From positions 1-64,000 of the forward strand of contig NZ_JADCDB010000030.1 of NCBI RefSeq assembly GCF_020252395.1: a stretch of 64,000 nt of DNA, in the 5' to 3' direction. The stretch comes from Aestuariivirga sp. Lineage in GTDB: Bacteria > Pseudomonadota > Alphaproteobacteria > Rhizobiales > Aestuariivirgaceae. The position numbers and the translations under genes were made by a program. Shown one piece after another: positions 37,175 to 46,108 of this stretch. Positions within the stretch are counted from its first letter, which is position 1, and the number at the start of each line of letters is the position of its first letter. The notes under the pieces are model-generated. The model was given only the letters and a program-made list of their open reading frames with translations, did not search any database and had not been told where the DNA came from.

Positions 37175-38370
37175 GCGTTCACCACCTTGAGGCCAACGGT
37201 GTTGGCGTTGTTCTTCCATGCCGCCACCGCGCGTTCGGCGGCTTCGGCCAGCGTATTGGCGCGGATGATGGGGAGGCCTGAGCGCGCCAGGATGCGGCGG
37301 CCCTCCTCCACATGCGTGCCCGCCAGGCGCACGATCACCGGCACGCCGGCGGGGCTCTTCTCCAGCGCCTGGACCACGCCTTCGGCAACCCAGTCGCAGC
37401 GGTTGATGCCGGCGAAGATGTTGACGAGGATGGCCTCGACGTTCTTGTCCATGGTCACGAGCTTGAAGGCCTTGGCCACGCGCTCCGGCGTGGCGCCGCC
37501 GCCGATGTCGAGGAAGTTCGCCGGCTCGCCGCCCGCCAGCTTGATCATATCCATGGTGGCCATGGCGAGGCCCGCACCGTTGACGATGCAGCCGATCTTG
37601 CCGGTGAGGCCGACATAGGACAGGCCACGGTCATTGGCGTGGGTCTCGCGCGGGTCTTCCTGGCTCTTGTCGCGGAGTTCGGCGACAGCCGGGTGGCGGA
37701 ACAGCGCGTTGTCGTCGAAGGTCATCTTGGCGTCGAGCGCCATGACGTGGTCGTCCTCGGTGACGATGAGCGGGTTGATCTCCAGCATCGTCGCGTCCAG
37801 CTCCTCGAAGGCGCGGTAGCAGCCCATCAGGGCATTCACCGCCGACTGGATCTGCGACGGCTTGAGGCCCAGGGCGAACGCGATCTCGCGCGCCTGGAAG
37901 GCCTGCATGCCGACGGCCGGCTCGACGCTGACCTTGACGATGGACTGAGGCTTCTCCGCCGCAATCTCCTCGATCTCCATGCCGCCTTCGGAGGAGGCGA
38001 CGACCATCACGCGCTCGGACTTCCGGTCCAGCACGAAGCCCAGATAGAGCTCCTTGGCGATGGCAACACCACCCTCGATGTAGAGGCGGCCGACGATCTT
38101 GCCGGCGGGACCCGACTGATGCGTGACCAGCTTCTTGCCGAGCAGGTCGTCGGCAGCGTCCATCACGTCGTCTTCAGAGCGGCAAAGCTTCACGCCGCCG
38201 GCCTTTCCGCGGCCGCCGGTGTGGACCTGCGCCTTGACAACCCACAGCTTGCCGCCAATTTCACGCGCGCGGTAAGCCGCCTGCTCGGGGCTGTAGGCCA
38301 GCGCGCCCTTGGGTGTTGCCACGCCGAAGCGGGCCAGGATTTCCTTGGCCTGATACTCGTGAATATCCAT
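37171..38370 (-). CDS. mtkA: Malate-CoA ligase beta subunit (succinyl-CoA synthetase beta-like)
   Basis: [75 protein letters not shown]. Confidence 0.82.
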   Translation of the reverse strand: MDIHEYQAKEILARFGVATPKGALAYSPEQAAYRAREIGGKLWVVKAQVHTGGRGKAGGVKLCRSEDDVMDAADDLLGKKLVTHQSGPAGKIVGRLYIEGGVAIAKELYLGFVLDRKSERVMVVASSEGGMEIEEIAAEKPQSIVKVSVEPAVGMQAFQAREIAFALGLKPSQIQSAVNALMGCYRAFEELDATMLEINPLIVTEDDHVMALDAKMTFDDNALFRHPAVAELRDKSQEDPRETHANDRGLSYVGLTGKIGCIVNGAGLAMATMDMIKLAGGEPANFLDIGGGATPERVAKAFKLVTMDKNVEAILVNIFAGINRCDWVAEGVVQALEKSPAGVPVIVRLAGTHVEEGRRILARSGLPIIRANTLAEAAERAVAAWKNNANTVGLKVVNA

Positions 38371-38380
38371 GACGTGCTCC

Positions 38381-39574
38381 TCAGGCCGCGTTCTTGAGAG
38401 CGGCGGCCGGGGTGGCGCCGCGGTAATACTCGATGGCCGCACCCACGCCCGCGCCCGCCGTGACCGGCACGCCAAGGTCGCGCATCGCCATCTCGGCGCC
38501 TGCCAGCGCCTGGAGGCACATGATCTCGTTCAGGTCGCCCAGGTGGCCGATGCGGAACACCTTGCCCGCCACCTTGTTGAGACCCATGCCGAGCGACATG
38601 TTGTATTTGGTGTAGGCATGGCGCACGAGGGCGGCGCTGTCGAAGCCCTCGGGCAGCAGGATGGCGCTGACCGTGTCGGAATGCCACTTCGGCGCTGCGG
38701 CGCAGAGCCTGAGGCCCCAGGCCGAGACGGCCCGGCGCACGCCCTCTGCGAGGCGGTGGTGGCGGGCGAAGACATTCTCCAGGCCTTCGGCCAGCAGTAG
38801 GTCCGTCGCGGCCCTCAGTGCACGGAGCATGTGGAGCGGCGGGGTGTAGGGGAAGAAGCCGTCCTTGTTGGTCTTCATCATGTCTTCGAAATCGAAGTAG
38901 CAGCGGCGCATGGAGGCCACCTTGCGCGCGGCGAGCGCCTTGCCGGAGACGGCGAGGATGGCGAGGCCGGCGGGCATCATGAAACCCTTCTGCGAACCAG
39001 AGACGCAGATATCCACCTTCCACTCGTCCATGCGGAAGTCGATGGAGGCGAGCGAGCTCACCGCATCGACGAAGAGAAGGGCTGGATGATGCGCATCGTC
39101 CATCGCCTTGCGGACCGCGCCCACGTCGCTCGTGACACCGGTGGCGGTTTCATTGTGGGTGACGAGCACGGCCTTGTAGGCATGCGCCTTGTCGGCCTTG
39201 AGCTTCTCGGCGAAGATCTCGACCGGAACGCCCTCGCCCCACGGCACGTCGATCACGTCAGCCTCGAGGCCCATGCGGGTGCACATGTCAGCCCATAAGA
39301 GCGAGAACTGGCCGAAGCGGGCGATCAACACCTTGTCGCCGGGCGAGAGCGTGTTGGTCATTGCGGCTTCCCAACCGCCGGTGCCGGACGCCGGGAACAG
39401 GAAGACTTGGGCCGATTCGGTCTTGAACACCTTCTTCACGTCGGCGAAGAGCGGCAGGGTGAAGGCGGGCAGGTCCGGTGCACGCTGGTCCTCCATCGCG
39501 ATGTCCATCGCGAGACGCACCGCCTGCGGCACGTTGGTCGGTCCCGGAATGAAAAGGCCCCGTGTTCCTGACAT
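38381..39574 (-). CDS. sga: Serine-glyoxylate aminotransferase (class V aminotransferase)
   Basis: [86 protein letters not shown]. Confidence 0.88.
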   Translation of the reverse strand: MSGTRGLFIPGPTNVPQAVRLAMDIAMEDQRAPDLPAFTLPLFADVKKVFKTESAQVFLFPASGTGGWEAAMTNTLSPGDKVLIARFGQFSLLWADMCTRMGLEADVIDVPWGEGVPVEIFAEKLKADKAHAYKAVLVTHNETATGVTSDVGAVRKAMDDAHHPALLFVDAVSSLASIDFRMDEWKVDICVSGSQKGFMMPAGLAILAVSGKALAARKVASMRRCYFDFEDMMKTNKDGFFPYTPPLHMLRALRAATDLLLAEGLENVFARHHRLAEGVRRAVSAWGLRLCAAAPKWHSDTVSAILLPEGFDSAALVRHAYTKYNMSLGMGLNKVAGKVFRIGHLGDLNEIMCLQALAGAEMAMRDLGVPVTAGAGVGAAIEYYRGATPAAALKNAA

Positions 39575-39667
39575 GCACTTTCTCCCATCTGTGTTGTTGT
39601 GGTGGTCTCACCATGGACGGGCGGCCCGAAAATGAAAACACCCGGAAAACCAGCCTTTTGGCATCTA

Positions 39668-39743
39668 TTAGGGTGGGTATTTTCCCACCTGTCCGAGCTG
39701 TAAATCTTCCTTGTCAACACTAGGCCTACCCGTTAGGGTGGGT
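39668..39743. promoter_or_regulatory. Two direct TTAGGGTGGGT motifs in the sga/luxR divergent intergenic region
   Basis: TTAGGGTGGGT at 39668-39678 and 39733-39743; the first sits in a dyad gggtggg-tatttt-cccacc. Confidence 0.45.
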
Positions 39744-39745
39744 TC

Positions 39746-40360
39746 ATGACAGAAATCCGCAGTGTCATCATCGCCGACCCGAACACCATCATGCTCCAGG
39801 CCCTCTCGGAGTTGTTCGAGCGCGACAAGCGTTTCACCCTGGTTGCAACGTCCAAGACTGCCGAGGGTTTCCTCGAATCGTGCCTGCGCGTGCCGGTCGA
39901 CATCGGCGTCGTCGATTGGACCCTTCCGCAACTCGGCGCCGAGCGGCTGCTCGGCATCCTGCGCGACAGGCCGGATGCGCCGCGCATCGTCGTGTATTCG
40001 GGCGCGGGCGAGCCGGACGTGCCGCGCCGCGCCATGGCTGCGGGGGCGGCGGCGTTCCTGAGCCGCGACGCGCCGGAGCAGCAGCTGCTCGATGTCGCCG
40101 CCACCGTTGCTGCGGGCCGGATGGTGTTTCCCTTCATGGACGTGCGTTCGCTCAAGCGCGACCCGCGCGACAGCCTCACCGAGCGCGAGAAGACGCTGCT
40201 CGCCGCACTCGCCAAGGGCCGCACCAACACCGAGCTCGCAGCCGAACTCGACATTTCGATCAACACGGTGAAGTTCCACTTGAGGAACCTCTACGAGAAG
40301 CTCGGCCTCAACAACCGCTCCCAGGCGATTGCGTTCTATTATGCGAATGCAGTGTCGTAG
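39746..40360 (+). CDS. LuxR-family response regulator (atypical receiver)
   Basis: Receiver-like N-terminus (VVDWTLPQLG) and HTH DSLTEREKTLLAALAKGRTNTELAAELDISINTVKFHLRNLYEKLGLNNRSQA. Confidence 0.85.
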   Translation: MTEIRSVIIADPNTIMLQALSELFERDKRFTLVATSKTAEGFLESCLRVPVDIGVVDWTLPQLGAERLLGILRDRPDAPRIVVYSGAGEPDVPRRAMAAGAAAFLSRDAPEQQLLDVAATVAAGRMVFPFMDVRSLKRDPRDSLTEREKTLLAALAKGRTNTELAAELDISINTVKFHLRNLYEKLGLNNRSQAIAFYYANAVS

Positions 40361-40379
40361 ATCCCCCGCCACTCTGTCC

Positions 40380-40418
40380 GTCACCCCAACCAATTGGGAC
40401 GCTACACGCTGGGGTGAC
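40380..40418. terminator. Putative bidirectional terminator between convergent genes
   Basis: Perfect 9-bp stem gtcacccca / tggggtgac with a 21-nt loop, between convergent luxR and alpha/beta-hydrolase genes. Confidence 0.35.
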
Positions 40419-40456
40419 CCAACGGGATGGGTGCGACGGTGAACAAGGGGGCAGCC

Positions 40457-42118
40457 TCAGAGCCCCTTCCCTTCCATCCATTGATCGAGCCTCTGCATCT
40501 CCGCCTCGCCGATGCCTTCGGGCCGGATCAGCGCGCGCCAGCCCGCCGCATAATCGCGCGCCGCATAGACGTGGCCGCGGCCCTTCGGCACCGTCGTCGC
40601 CGTCATCATGTCGAAGGCGAGCTGGATGAAGGTGATGCCGGGATACCAGGTCAATGCCGGCGACACGCCCGCCCCGCGCGGCGCCTTCATCCAGGCGGGC
40701 TCCCTGCGCCACATGCCGGTCTCGAAGAAGGTGATGGCATCTGAAGGATATTGCAGATAGGCGATCTTCACCGGGCCCCAGCCGGGCGAGGCGATCTGCG
40801 CGCGGTCGCCGGCATTGAAGAAGCGGAACACGGCGGGTGTGCGGGCCTGCGGCAGCCAGGCGGGAGACTCCGTCAGCCGCGTCGCGGTCACCTGTTTCCA
40901 GGTGCGGCTGGCGAAGGGCGGACCCGCCCACAGCGCGCCCTCGAACGGGTCACCCAGCAGCGCATAGGCATCGGTCGCAAGATCGGAGTTGAGCGAGCCC
41001 AATGACAGGCCGAAGAGGAACAGCCGCGGCCGCTGGTCCTTGGGAAGGCTGCGCCAGTGGCCATAGACGGTGTCGAACACCTTCGCCGCCGTCTCCTCGG
41101 CATATTGCGGATCGACAAACAGCGTGAGCCAGCTCGGCAGATAGGAATACTGCACCGAGACGGAGGCGACGTCGCCCCCCGTCAGCACTTCGAGCGGCAG
41201 CATGGCGGCGGGATCCACCCAGCCCGTGCCGGTGGGCGTGGCAATCACCAGGAACTTGCGGCTGAAAGCATTGGTGCGCTTCAGTTCCGCGAGCGCCAAG
41301 GCGGCGCGCTCCTGCGGTGTATCAGCCGAGTTGAGGCCGACATATATCTGCAAAGGGTCCTTCGCCTCATGGCCGGTGAGGGCCGCGATTTCCGCCGCAG
41401 TGGGCTGGGAGAGCACGCGCAGCCGACCCTGGCGGCCGAGGTCCTCCCAGCGGACGAGCGAAGCGGCGCTTCCCGCCTTCATCGGGTCGGTGGGCTGGGC
41501 CTCCTCCGGCGGGATCAGCGCGTCGATGCGCCGGTAGGAGGAATCAAGCCCGCGCAGAAGCGCGTCGAGCAGCACGCCATTGCCGATCGACCAGAAGATC
41601 CACGAGGCGGCGACAACGGCGATCAAGACCGCCAGGCGGGGCGGCAGCACGCGGCGCAGCGGGGCGCCGACGAAGTCGCGCAGTGCCGCGAAGCAGCGGC
41701 CCGCCAGCATCAGAACCACGATGAGCAGCACCCCGGCGATCAGCAGCACGAAGGGCCAGCTGCCGCCATTGGGCTGCATGTCCAGCGCCTTGCGCACCTC
41801 GTCCTGCCAGCCCTCGCCCTTGAAGGCCGCGGCCAGCATGATAACGATGGCAGCCGCGGCAGCAAGCACGCGCATGGGCTTCAGCAGCAGCCGGGGCGGC
41901 AGCGGCAGGCCGAGCCACACCCACAGGGCTGCGATGCCCACCGCGAGCGCATAGCCCGTACTGAAGCACAGCCCGCCGATCGCCCCCTGCAGCAGCCCGT
42001 CGCGCGGGATGAGGCTGGGGGTGAGCGCCGCGGCCCAGAACAGCGCGCCGAGAATGAGCCCAGCGGCCGAGAAGGGGCCGGTGAGACGCTGGTAAAGTGC
42101 GGTGCCGAGTTTGCCCAC
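40457..42118 (-). CDS. Alpha/beta-hydrolase family membrane protein
   Basis: N-terminal TM region (LILGALFWAAALTPSLIPRDGLLQGAIGGLCFSTGYALAVGI) and LFLFGLSLGSLNSDL nucleophile-elbow-like motif; GTG start. Confidence 0.75.
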   Translation of the reverse strand: MGKLGTALYQRLTGPFSAAGLILGALFWAAALTPSLIPRDGLLQGAIGGLCFSTGYALAVGIAALWVWLGLPLPPRLLLKPMRVLAAAAAIVIMLAAAFKGEGWQDEVRKALDMQPNGGSWPFVLLIAGVLLIVVLMLAGRCFAALRDFVGAPLRRVLPPRLAVLIAVVAASWIFWSIGNGVLLDALLRGLDSSYRRIDALIPPEEAQPTDPMKAGSAASLVRWEDLGRQGRLRVLSQPTAAEIAALTGHEAKDPLQIYVGLNSADTPQERAALALAELKRTNAFSRKFLVIATPTGTGWVDPAAMLPLEVLTGGDVASVSVQYSYLPSWLTLFVDPQYAEETAAKVFDTVYGHWRSLPKDQRPRLFLFGLSLGSLNSDLATDAYALLGDPFEGALWAGPPFASRTWKQVTATRLTESPAWLPQARTPAVFRFFNAGDRAQIASPGWGPVKIAYLQYPSDAITFFETGMWRREPAWMKAPRGAGVSPALTWYPGITFIQLAFDMMTATTVPKGRGHVYAARDYAAGWRALIRPEGIGEAEMQRLDQWMEGKGL

Positions 42119-42339
42119 TGCGCGGCGCTCCTGTTCGGGCGGAGGAAGACACTCGCGCGCTCCTCCTGTCAAGCGCAGCGGGGCGCGGCTCGCTTGCGCG
42201 GGGGATCGTCCTTGAGCCGCACCCGGGCCTCTTGCTCGAATTGCTTCTTGCGCTTGGGGTTGAAGGCATGGACGAGCACCGCCACGAAGGCGGCCGGCGC
42301 CGCCCATACCCACCAGGCCGGGAGGATGTTATGCATCAT
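42010..42339. repeat. Direct repeat copy 1 (hydrolase 5' segment + CcoQ-like gene)
   Basis: 42120-42339 matches 49094-49313 at 218/220 positions; upstream 42010-42047 matches 49061-49098 with about 4 mismatches. Confidence 0.92.
42169..42339 (-). CDS. CcoQ-like small membrane protein, copy 1 (56 aa)
   Basis: MMHNILPAWWVWAAPAAFVAVLVHAFNPKRKKQFEQEARVRLKDDPPRKRAAPRCA: single TM then F(N/R)P-KK-(F/Y)E-A-(I/V)xLKDD as in CcoQ/FixQ. Confidence 0.6.
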   Translation of the reverse strand: MMHNILPAWWVWAAPAAFVAVLVHAFNPKRKKQFEQEARVRLKDDPPRKRAAPRCA

Positions 42340-42372
42340 TCGCGTTGTCTCCCCAATTCGGCTGACGGGATC

Positions 42373-43266
42373 ATGAATCGTGGCGTGCATGCAATCGTTT
42401 TTGCCTTCTTCGACTCGCGCGAGGAGCTGTCGCGCGCCGCCATGCGCCAGCAGGTGGAGCTCTGCCTTGCCGCCGGCGTGGCGGGCATCGCGGCGCTCGG
42501 CCTTGCCACCGAGGTGGCGAAGCTCAGTTTCGCCGAGCGCTGCCGCGTTATCGACTGGACGGCGGAGGACGTGAACCGGCGCAGCACGCTGGGATTCACC
42601 ATCGGCGGTCAATCGGTTGGCGAACAGGTGGCGCTGCTGCGCGTGGCGGAACGGGCCGGGGCCCAGTGGCTGGTGCTGCAGCCGCCGCAGGTGGGCAGCT
42701 ACCCGGCCGAGGAATACATCGCTTTCTTCAGCCGCGTGATGGCGGAGACGGAGCTTCCCTGCGCCATACAGAACGCGCCGCAATATCTGGGCCGCGGCCT
42801 GGCCGACCGCGACATCGATGCGCTGCGCCGCCGGCATGCCAACTTCCGCATCATCAAGGCGGAGGCCACGGCCAACGATGCGGCGCGGCTGAAGGCGCTG
42901 GCGGGCCCGGACTTCCGCGTTTTCAACGGCCGCGGCGGGCTTGAGATGATCGAATGCCTGGAGGCCGGCTGCGACGGCTTCCTGCTGGCCCCCGATCTCG
43001 CCGACTATGGGGCGCGTGTCATGCAGCTCTTCGATGCCGGAGCGCGCGCGGCGGCGCTGGCCCTGCACCAGGAAACGCTGCCCGCCATCGGCTTCGCCAT
43101 GCGCTCGCTCGAGCACCTCGTCTGCTATGGCAAGCGGCTGTTTGCGGCGCGCGCCGGGCTGGCCGTGTTCGACCGCGCGCCAGCGCTGCGCCCCGAGGAG
43201 GCCGAACTCGCCCTGCTCGCGCAGATGGCGGACCGGCTCGGGCCGTTTCCCGCATTCACAGCGTGA
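42373..43266 (+). CDS. Dihydrodipicolinate synthase/N-acetylneuraminate lyase (DapA) family aldolase
   Basis: GVAGIAALGLATEVAKLSFAER, AIQNAPQYLGR (Tyr), NFRIIKAEA (Schiff-base Lys). Confidence 0.85.
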   Translation: MNRGVHAIVFAFFDSREELSRAAMRQQVELCLAAGVAGIAALGLATEVAKLSFAERCRVIDWTAEDVNRRSTLGFTIGGQSVGEQVALLRVAERAGAQWLVLQPPQVGSYPAEEYIAFFSRVMAETELPCAIQNAPQYLGRGLADRDIDALRRRHANFRIIKAEATANDAARLKALAGPDFRVFNGRGGLEMIECLEAGCDGFLLAPDLADYGARVMQLFDAGARAAALALHQETLPAIGFAMRSLEHLVCYGKRLFAARAGLAVFDRAPALRPEEAELALLAQMADRLGPFPAFTA

Positions 43267-44002
43267 CAGGCGGGCCGTAGGCGGCGCGGATGTCGCGCTC
43301 GGCGTCGTCGATGAGGCGCGTCATCGCCTCGGTGGCGCCCTTGGCATCGCCCGCCTTCACGCAGGCGAGGATATGGGTGTGGGCGGCCACCGATTGCTTC
43401 AGCGTCACGCCGCGCAGCTGCTGGCCGCGGCGGCTGGCATGGAAGCTCTCGCGCAGCGCCGAGGCCATGCCCTCGAACAGGTAGGACAGCACGCGGTTGC
43501 CGCTGGCCAGCGCGATCGCCTCGTGGAACTCCACATCGGCCTGGTGGAAGCGCAGCTCCGCACCCTCCGCGTTCTTGTTCACCTCGGCGGCCGCGGCGCG
43601 CATGCGCTCCAGCGCGGCTTCCGCCGCCATCAGCCCAGCGCGGCTCGCCTGGCGGGCGGCCATGGTGACCGACTGGATCTCCAGCGAGCGCCGCACCTGA
43701 ATGAGGTCGAACAGGCACTTGGGGTCGGTGCGCAAGAGCGAGGTGAGGAACTCCGCAAAGACCGAGCCATCCGGCTGGCGCACGATGGCGCGGCGGCCGC
43801 GCGCCACGTCAAGCAGGCCGCGCCCCGCCAGCATCTTCACCGCCTCGCGCATGGTGACGCGGCTCACGCCATAACGCTCCGCCAGATCGGACTCGCTGGG
43901 CAGGCGCATGCCCGGCGTCATCTGCCCCAGCACGTGCTCGCTCAGGCGTTCGGCAACGCTGATGGCGGAGGGGCGGAGCCCGGCGGGCGGGGCGTGAGGC
44001 AT
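43256..44002 (-). CDS. GntR family regulator, FadR subfamily
   Basis: AERLSEHVLGQMTPGMRLPSESDLAERYGVSRVTMREAVKMLAGRGLLDVARGRRAIV; FCD-type C-terminus. Confidence 0.9.
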   Translation of the reverse strand: MPHAPPAGLRPSAISVAERLSEHVLGQMTPGMRLPSESDLAERYGVSRVTMREAVKMLAGRGLLDVARGRRAIVRQPDGSVFAEFLTSLLRTDPKCLFDLIQVRRSLEIQSVTMAARQASRAGLMAAEAALERMRAAAAEVNKNAEGAELRFHQADVEFHEAIALASGNRVLSYLFEGMASALRESFHASRRGQQLRGVTLKQSVAAHTHILACVKAGDAKGATEAMTRLIDDAERDIRAAYGPPVTL

Positions 44003-44148
44003 CAACTTGTAATATAACTTTTGCTGCAAAGCACAATGGCGATGTTGCGGAGCAACACCACCAACACCGGCAGCTTGCGCCAAAAGCCCCTGTTCTGCAA
44101 GTCTCCGGCGAGGGTGGTCACTCACCTCCAGAATCCGTCTTTACAGAG

Positions 44149-44159
44149 TTGTATGACTA
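44149..44159. promoter_or_regulatory. Putative FadR-subfamily GntR operator
   Basis: TTGTATGACTA matches the TNGTNNNACNA consensus, within the gntR/ABC divergent promoter region. Confidence 0.45.
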
Positions 44160-44241
44160 CTTTACCGTCACTGCCTGGCGCCATCCGGCCCAGAGACCGG
44201 CCTTCAAGCCGGCGTCACACACTCGTCTCGGGAGGACACTC

Positions 44242-45246
44242 ATGATTCTGAAGTTCGTTTCGCTTGCCGCCGCCTCGGCGGCCGCCCTTGCCTTGACCTT
44301 CGGCGCCGCCAGCGCGGCGGAACCCACGCCGAAGTGGTGCGAGGGCGTGAAGATCGCCGCCTTCCCAGGCGGGCCGCAGGGCGGCGTCTTCGCCAACAAC
44401 GTCTATAACGGCTTCCGCCAGGCCGAGGCCGACCTTGGGCCGACGGTGACCTATTATTTCTCTGACTGGGATCCCAACAAGATGCTCCAGCAGATCCAGC
44501 AGGCGGTGGCCACCAAGGTGGATGGCATCGCCACCTATGGCTTCGCCGGCGAGGCGGCCACCGGCCCGATCGTCGATCAGGCCTTCGCCCAAGGCACGAT
44601 CTTCACCAGCCTCAACACAGCGCTGCCCGACAGCCAGAAGAAATTCGCCGCCAATGGCTTCGGCTATGTCGGCGCGCCGAACTACAGCGCCGGCTTCGCG
44701 CTGGGCTCGGAAGCCGCGAAACGCGCCAAGCTGCAGTCGGGCGACAGCGTCTTCGTCTGGGGCCTCAAGGGCCAGGGCGGCGACCGCGGCCAGCGCACCG
44801 TGGGCGTGATCGACGCCTTCGAGAAGGCCGGCGCCAAGGTCATCTACCAGGAGATCGACGCCGCCACCAACGCTGACCCGAATGCCGGCACCGCCACTTT
44901 CGTCGGCGTCATGGGAGCCAACCCCGGCGTCAAGATCGTGGTCACCGATCATGGCGGCCTCACTTCCAACGTCGGCGTCTATGCCAAGGCCGCCTCGCTG
45001 AAGCCGGGGCAGGTCTATTTCGCGGGCTTCGACATGTCGCCCAACACCGCCCAGGCGGTGAAGGAAGGCTTCCAGAACCTGGTCATCGACCAGCAGCCGT
45101 TCCTGCAGGGCTATATCCCGATCCTCAACATCTGCCTCACCAAGAAATATGGCTTCTCCGGCCTCGACATCAACACCGCCGGCGCCTTCGTCGACGCGAC
45201 CAATGTCGACGCGGTGGCGCCGCTGGCCGCCGTCGAGATCCGCTGA
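44242..45246 (+). CDS. Sugar ABC transporter substrate-binding protein
   Basis: MILKFVSLAAASAAALALTFGAASAAEP signal peptide; Peripla_BP_4-type fold; followed by ATPase and permease. Confidence 0.85.
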   Translation: MILKFVSLAAASAAALALTFGAASAAEPTPKWCEGVKIAAFPGGPQGGVFANNVYNGFRQAEADLGPTVTYYFSDWDPNKMLQQIQQAVATKVDGIATYGFAGEAATGPIVDQAFAQGTIFTSLNTALPDSQKKFAANGFGYVGAPNYSAGFALGSEAAKRAKLQSGDSVFVWGLKGQGGDRGQRTVGVIDAFEKAGAKVIYQEIDAATNADPNAGTATFVGVMGANPGVKIVVTDHGGLTSNVGVYAKAASLKPGQVYFAGFDMSPNTAQAVKEGFQNLVIDQQPFLQGYIPILNICLTKKYGFSGLDINTAGAFVDATNVDAVAPLAAVEIR

Positions 45247-45256
45247 CGCGCCGCTG

Positions 45257-45288
45257 CGGCGGCCTCCCGCAATGGGGGCCGCCGTTTT
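45257..45288 (+). terminator. Rho-independent terminator/attenuator after the substrate-binding protein
   Basis: cggcggcctcc-cgcaat-gggggccgccg followed by TTTT, between SBP stop and ATPase start. Confidence 0.72.
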
Positions 45289-45310
45289 CATTCCTGCTGC
45301 AAGAGGCCTC

Positions 45311-46099
45311 ATGTCACAGGCGAACAAGGACGGCGCGGCATCCGTGCCGGTGATCGAACTCCGCAACGTGTCCAAGACCTTCGGCGAGGTGCGCTCGCTG
45401 TCCGGCATCGACTTCAAGGTCTATCCGGGCGAGATCGTCGGCCTGCTGGGCGACAATGGCGCCGGCAAATCGACCCTGGTCAAGACCGTGATGGGCTTCC
45501 ACCGCCCCGACTCCGGCGGCGACATCTTCTTCAAAGGCAAGCGCATCGACGACTGGTCGGTGGCGCGCGCCCGCGGGCTGGGAATCGAAACCGTCTACCA
45601 GGAACGGGCCCTGTGCGAGAAGCAGCCGATCTGGCGCAACATGTTCATGGGGCGCGAGCTGCGCACCAAGTGGGGCCTGCTCGACGTCAACCGCATGCGG
45701 GCCGAATGCGCGCGCCTGATGAGCGAGCATATGGGCTTCACGTCGGCCGCCGTGCACCCGGACAACATCGTCACCACCATGTCCGGCGGCGAGAAACAGG
45801 GCGTGGCCATCACCCGCGCCCTCTATTTCGACGCCGAACTCGTCATCCTCGACGAGCCGACCATGGGCCTGTCGCTGACCGAGACCAGGAAGACGCTGGA
45901 CTTCGTCGGCAACATCAAGAAGGCCGGCAAATCGGCGATCTTCATCGACCACAACATCTTCCACGTCTATCCCGTGGTCGACAGGCTCTATGTGCTGGAC
46001 CGCGGCAAGGTGGCCGGCGTCTACGACAAGAGTCAGATCACCATGGACCAGCTGATCGAGCGGCTCTACCACGTCGCCCGCACCGGCTCGCTGCATTGA
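45311..46099 (+). CDS. Sugar ABC transporter ATP-binding protein
   Basis: VIELRNVSKTFGEVRSLSGIDFKVYPGEIVGLLGDNGAGKSTLVKTV, MSGGEKQGVAITRALYFDAELVILDEPTMGLSL. Confidence 0.9.
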   Translation: MSQANKDGAASVPVIELRNVSKTFGEVRSLSGIDFKVYPGEIVGLLGDNGAGKSTLVKTVMGFHRPDSGGDIFFKGKRIDDWSVARARGLGIETVYQERALCEKQPIWRNMFMGRELRTKWGLLDVNRMRAECARLMSEHMGFTSAAVHPDNIVTTMSGGEKQGVAITRALYFDAELVILDEPTMGLSLTETRKTLDFVGNIKKAGKSAIFIDHNIFHVYPVVDRLYVLDRGKVAGVYDKSQITMDQLIERLYHVARTGSLH

Positions 46100-46108
46100 G
46101 AGGACACC

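Noticed and set aside
36287-38370. Annotation as succinyl-CoA synthetase sucCD
   Set aside because: Family cannot be separated by sequence reading alone, but linkage to sga and mcl favours malate-CoA ligase; retained as mtkAB with reduced confidence.
42169-43116. 315-aa minus-strand ORF containing the CcoQ-like sequence at its C-terminus
   Set aside because: N-terminal part is antisense to the DapA-like gene; the real gene is the 56-aa segment starting MMHNIL, as supported by the independent repeat copy.
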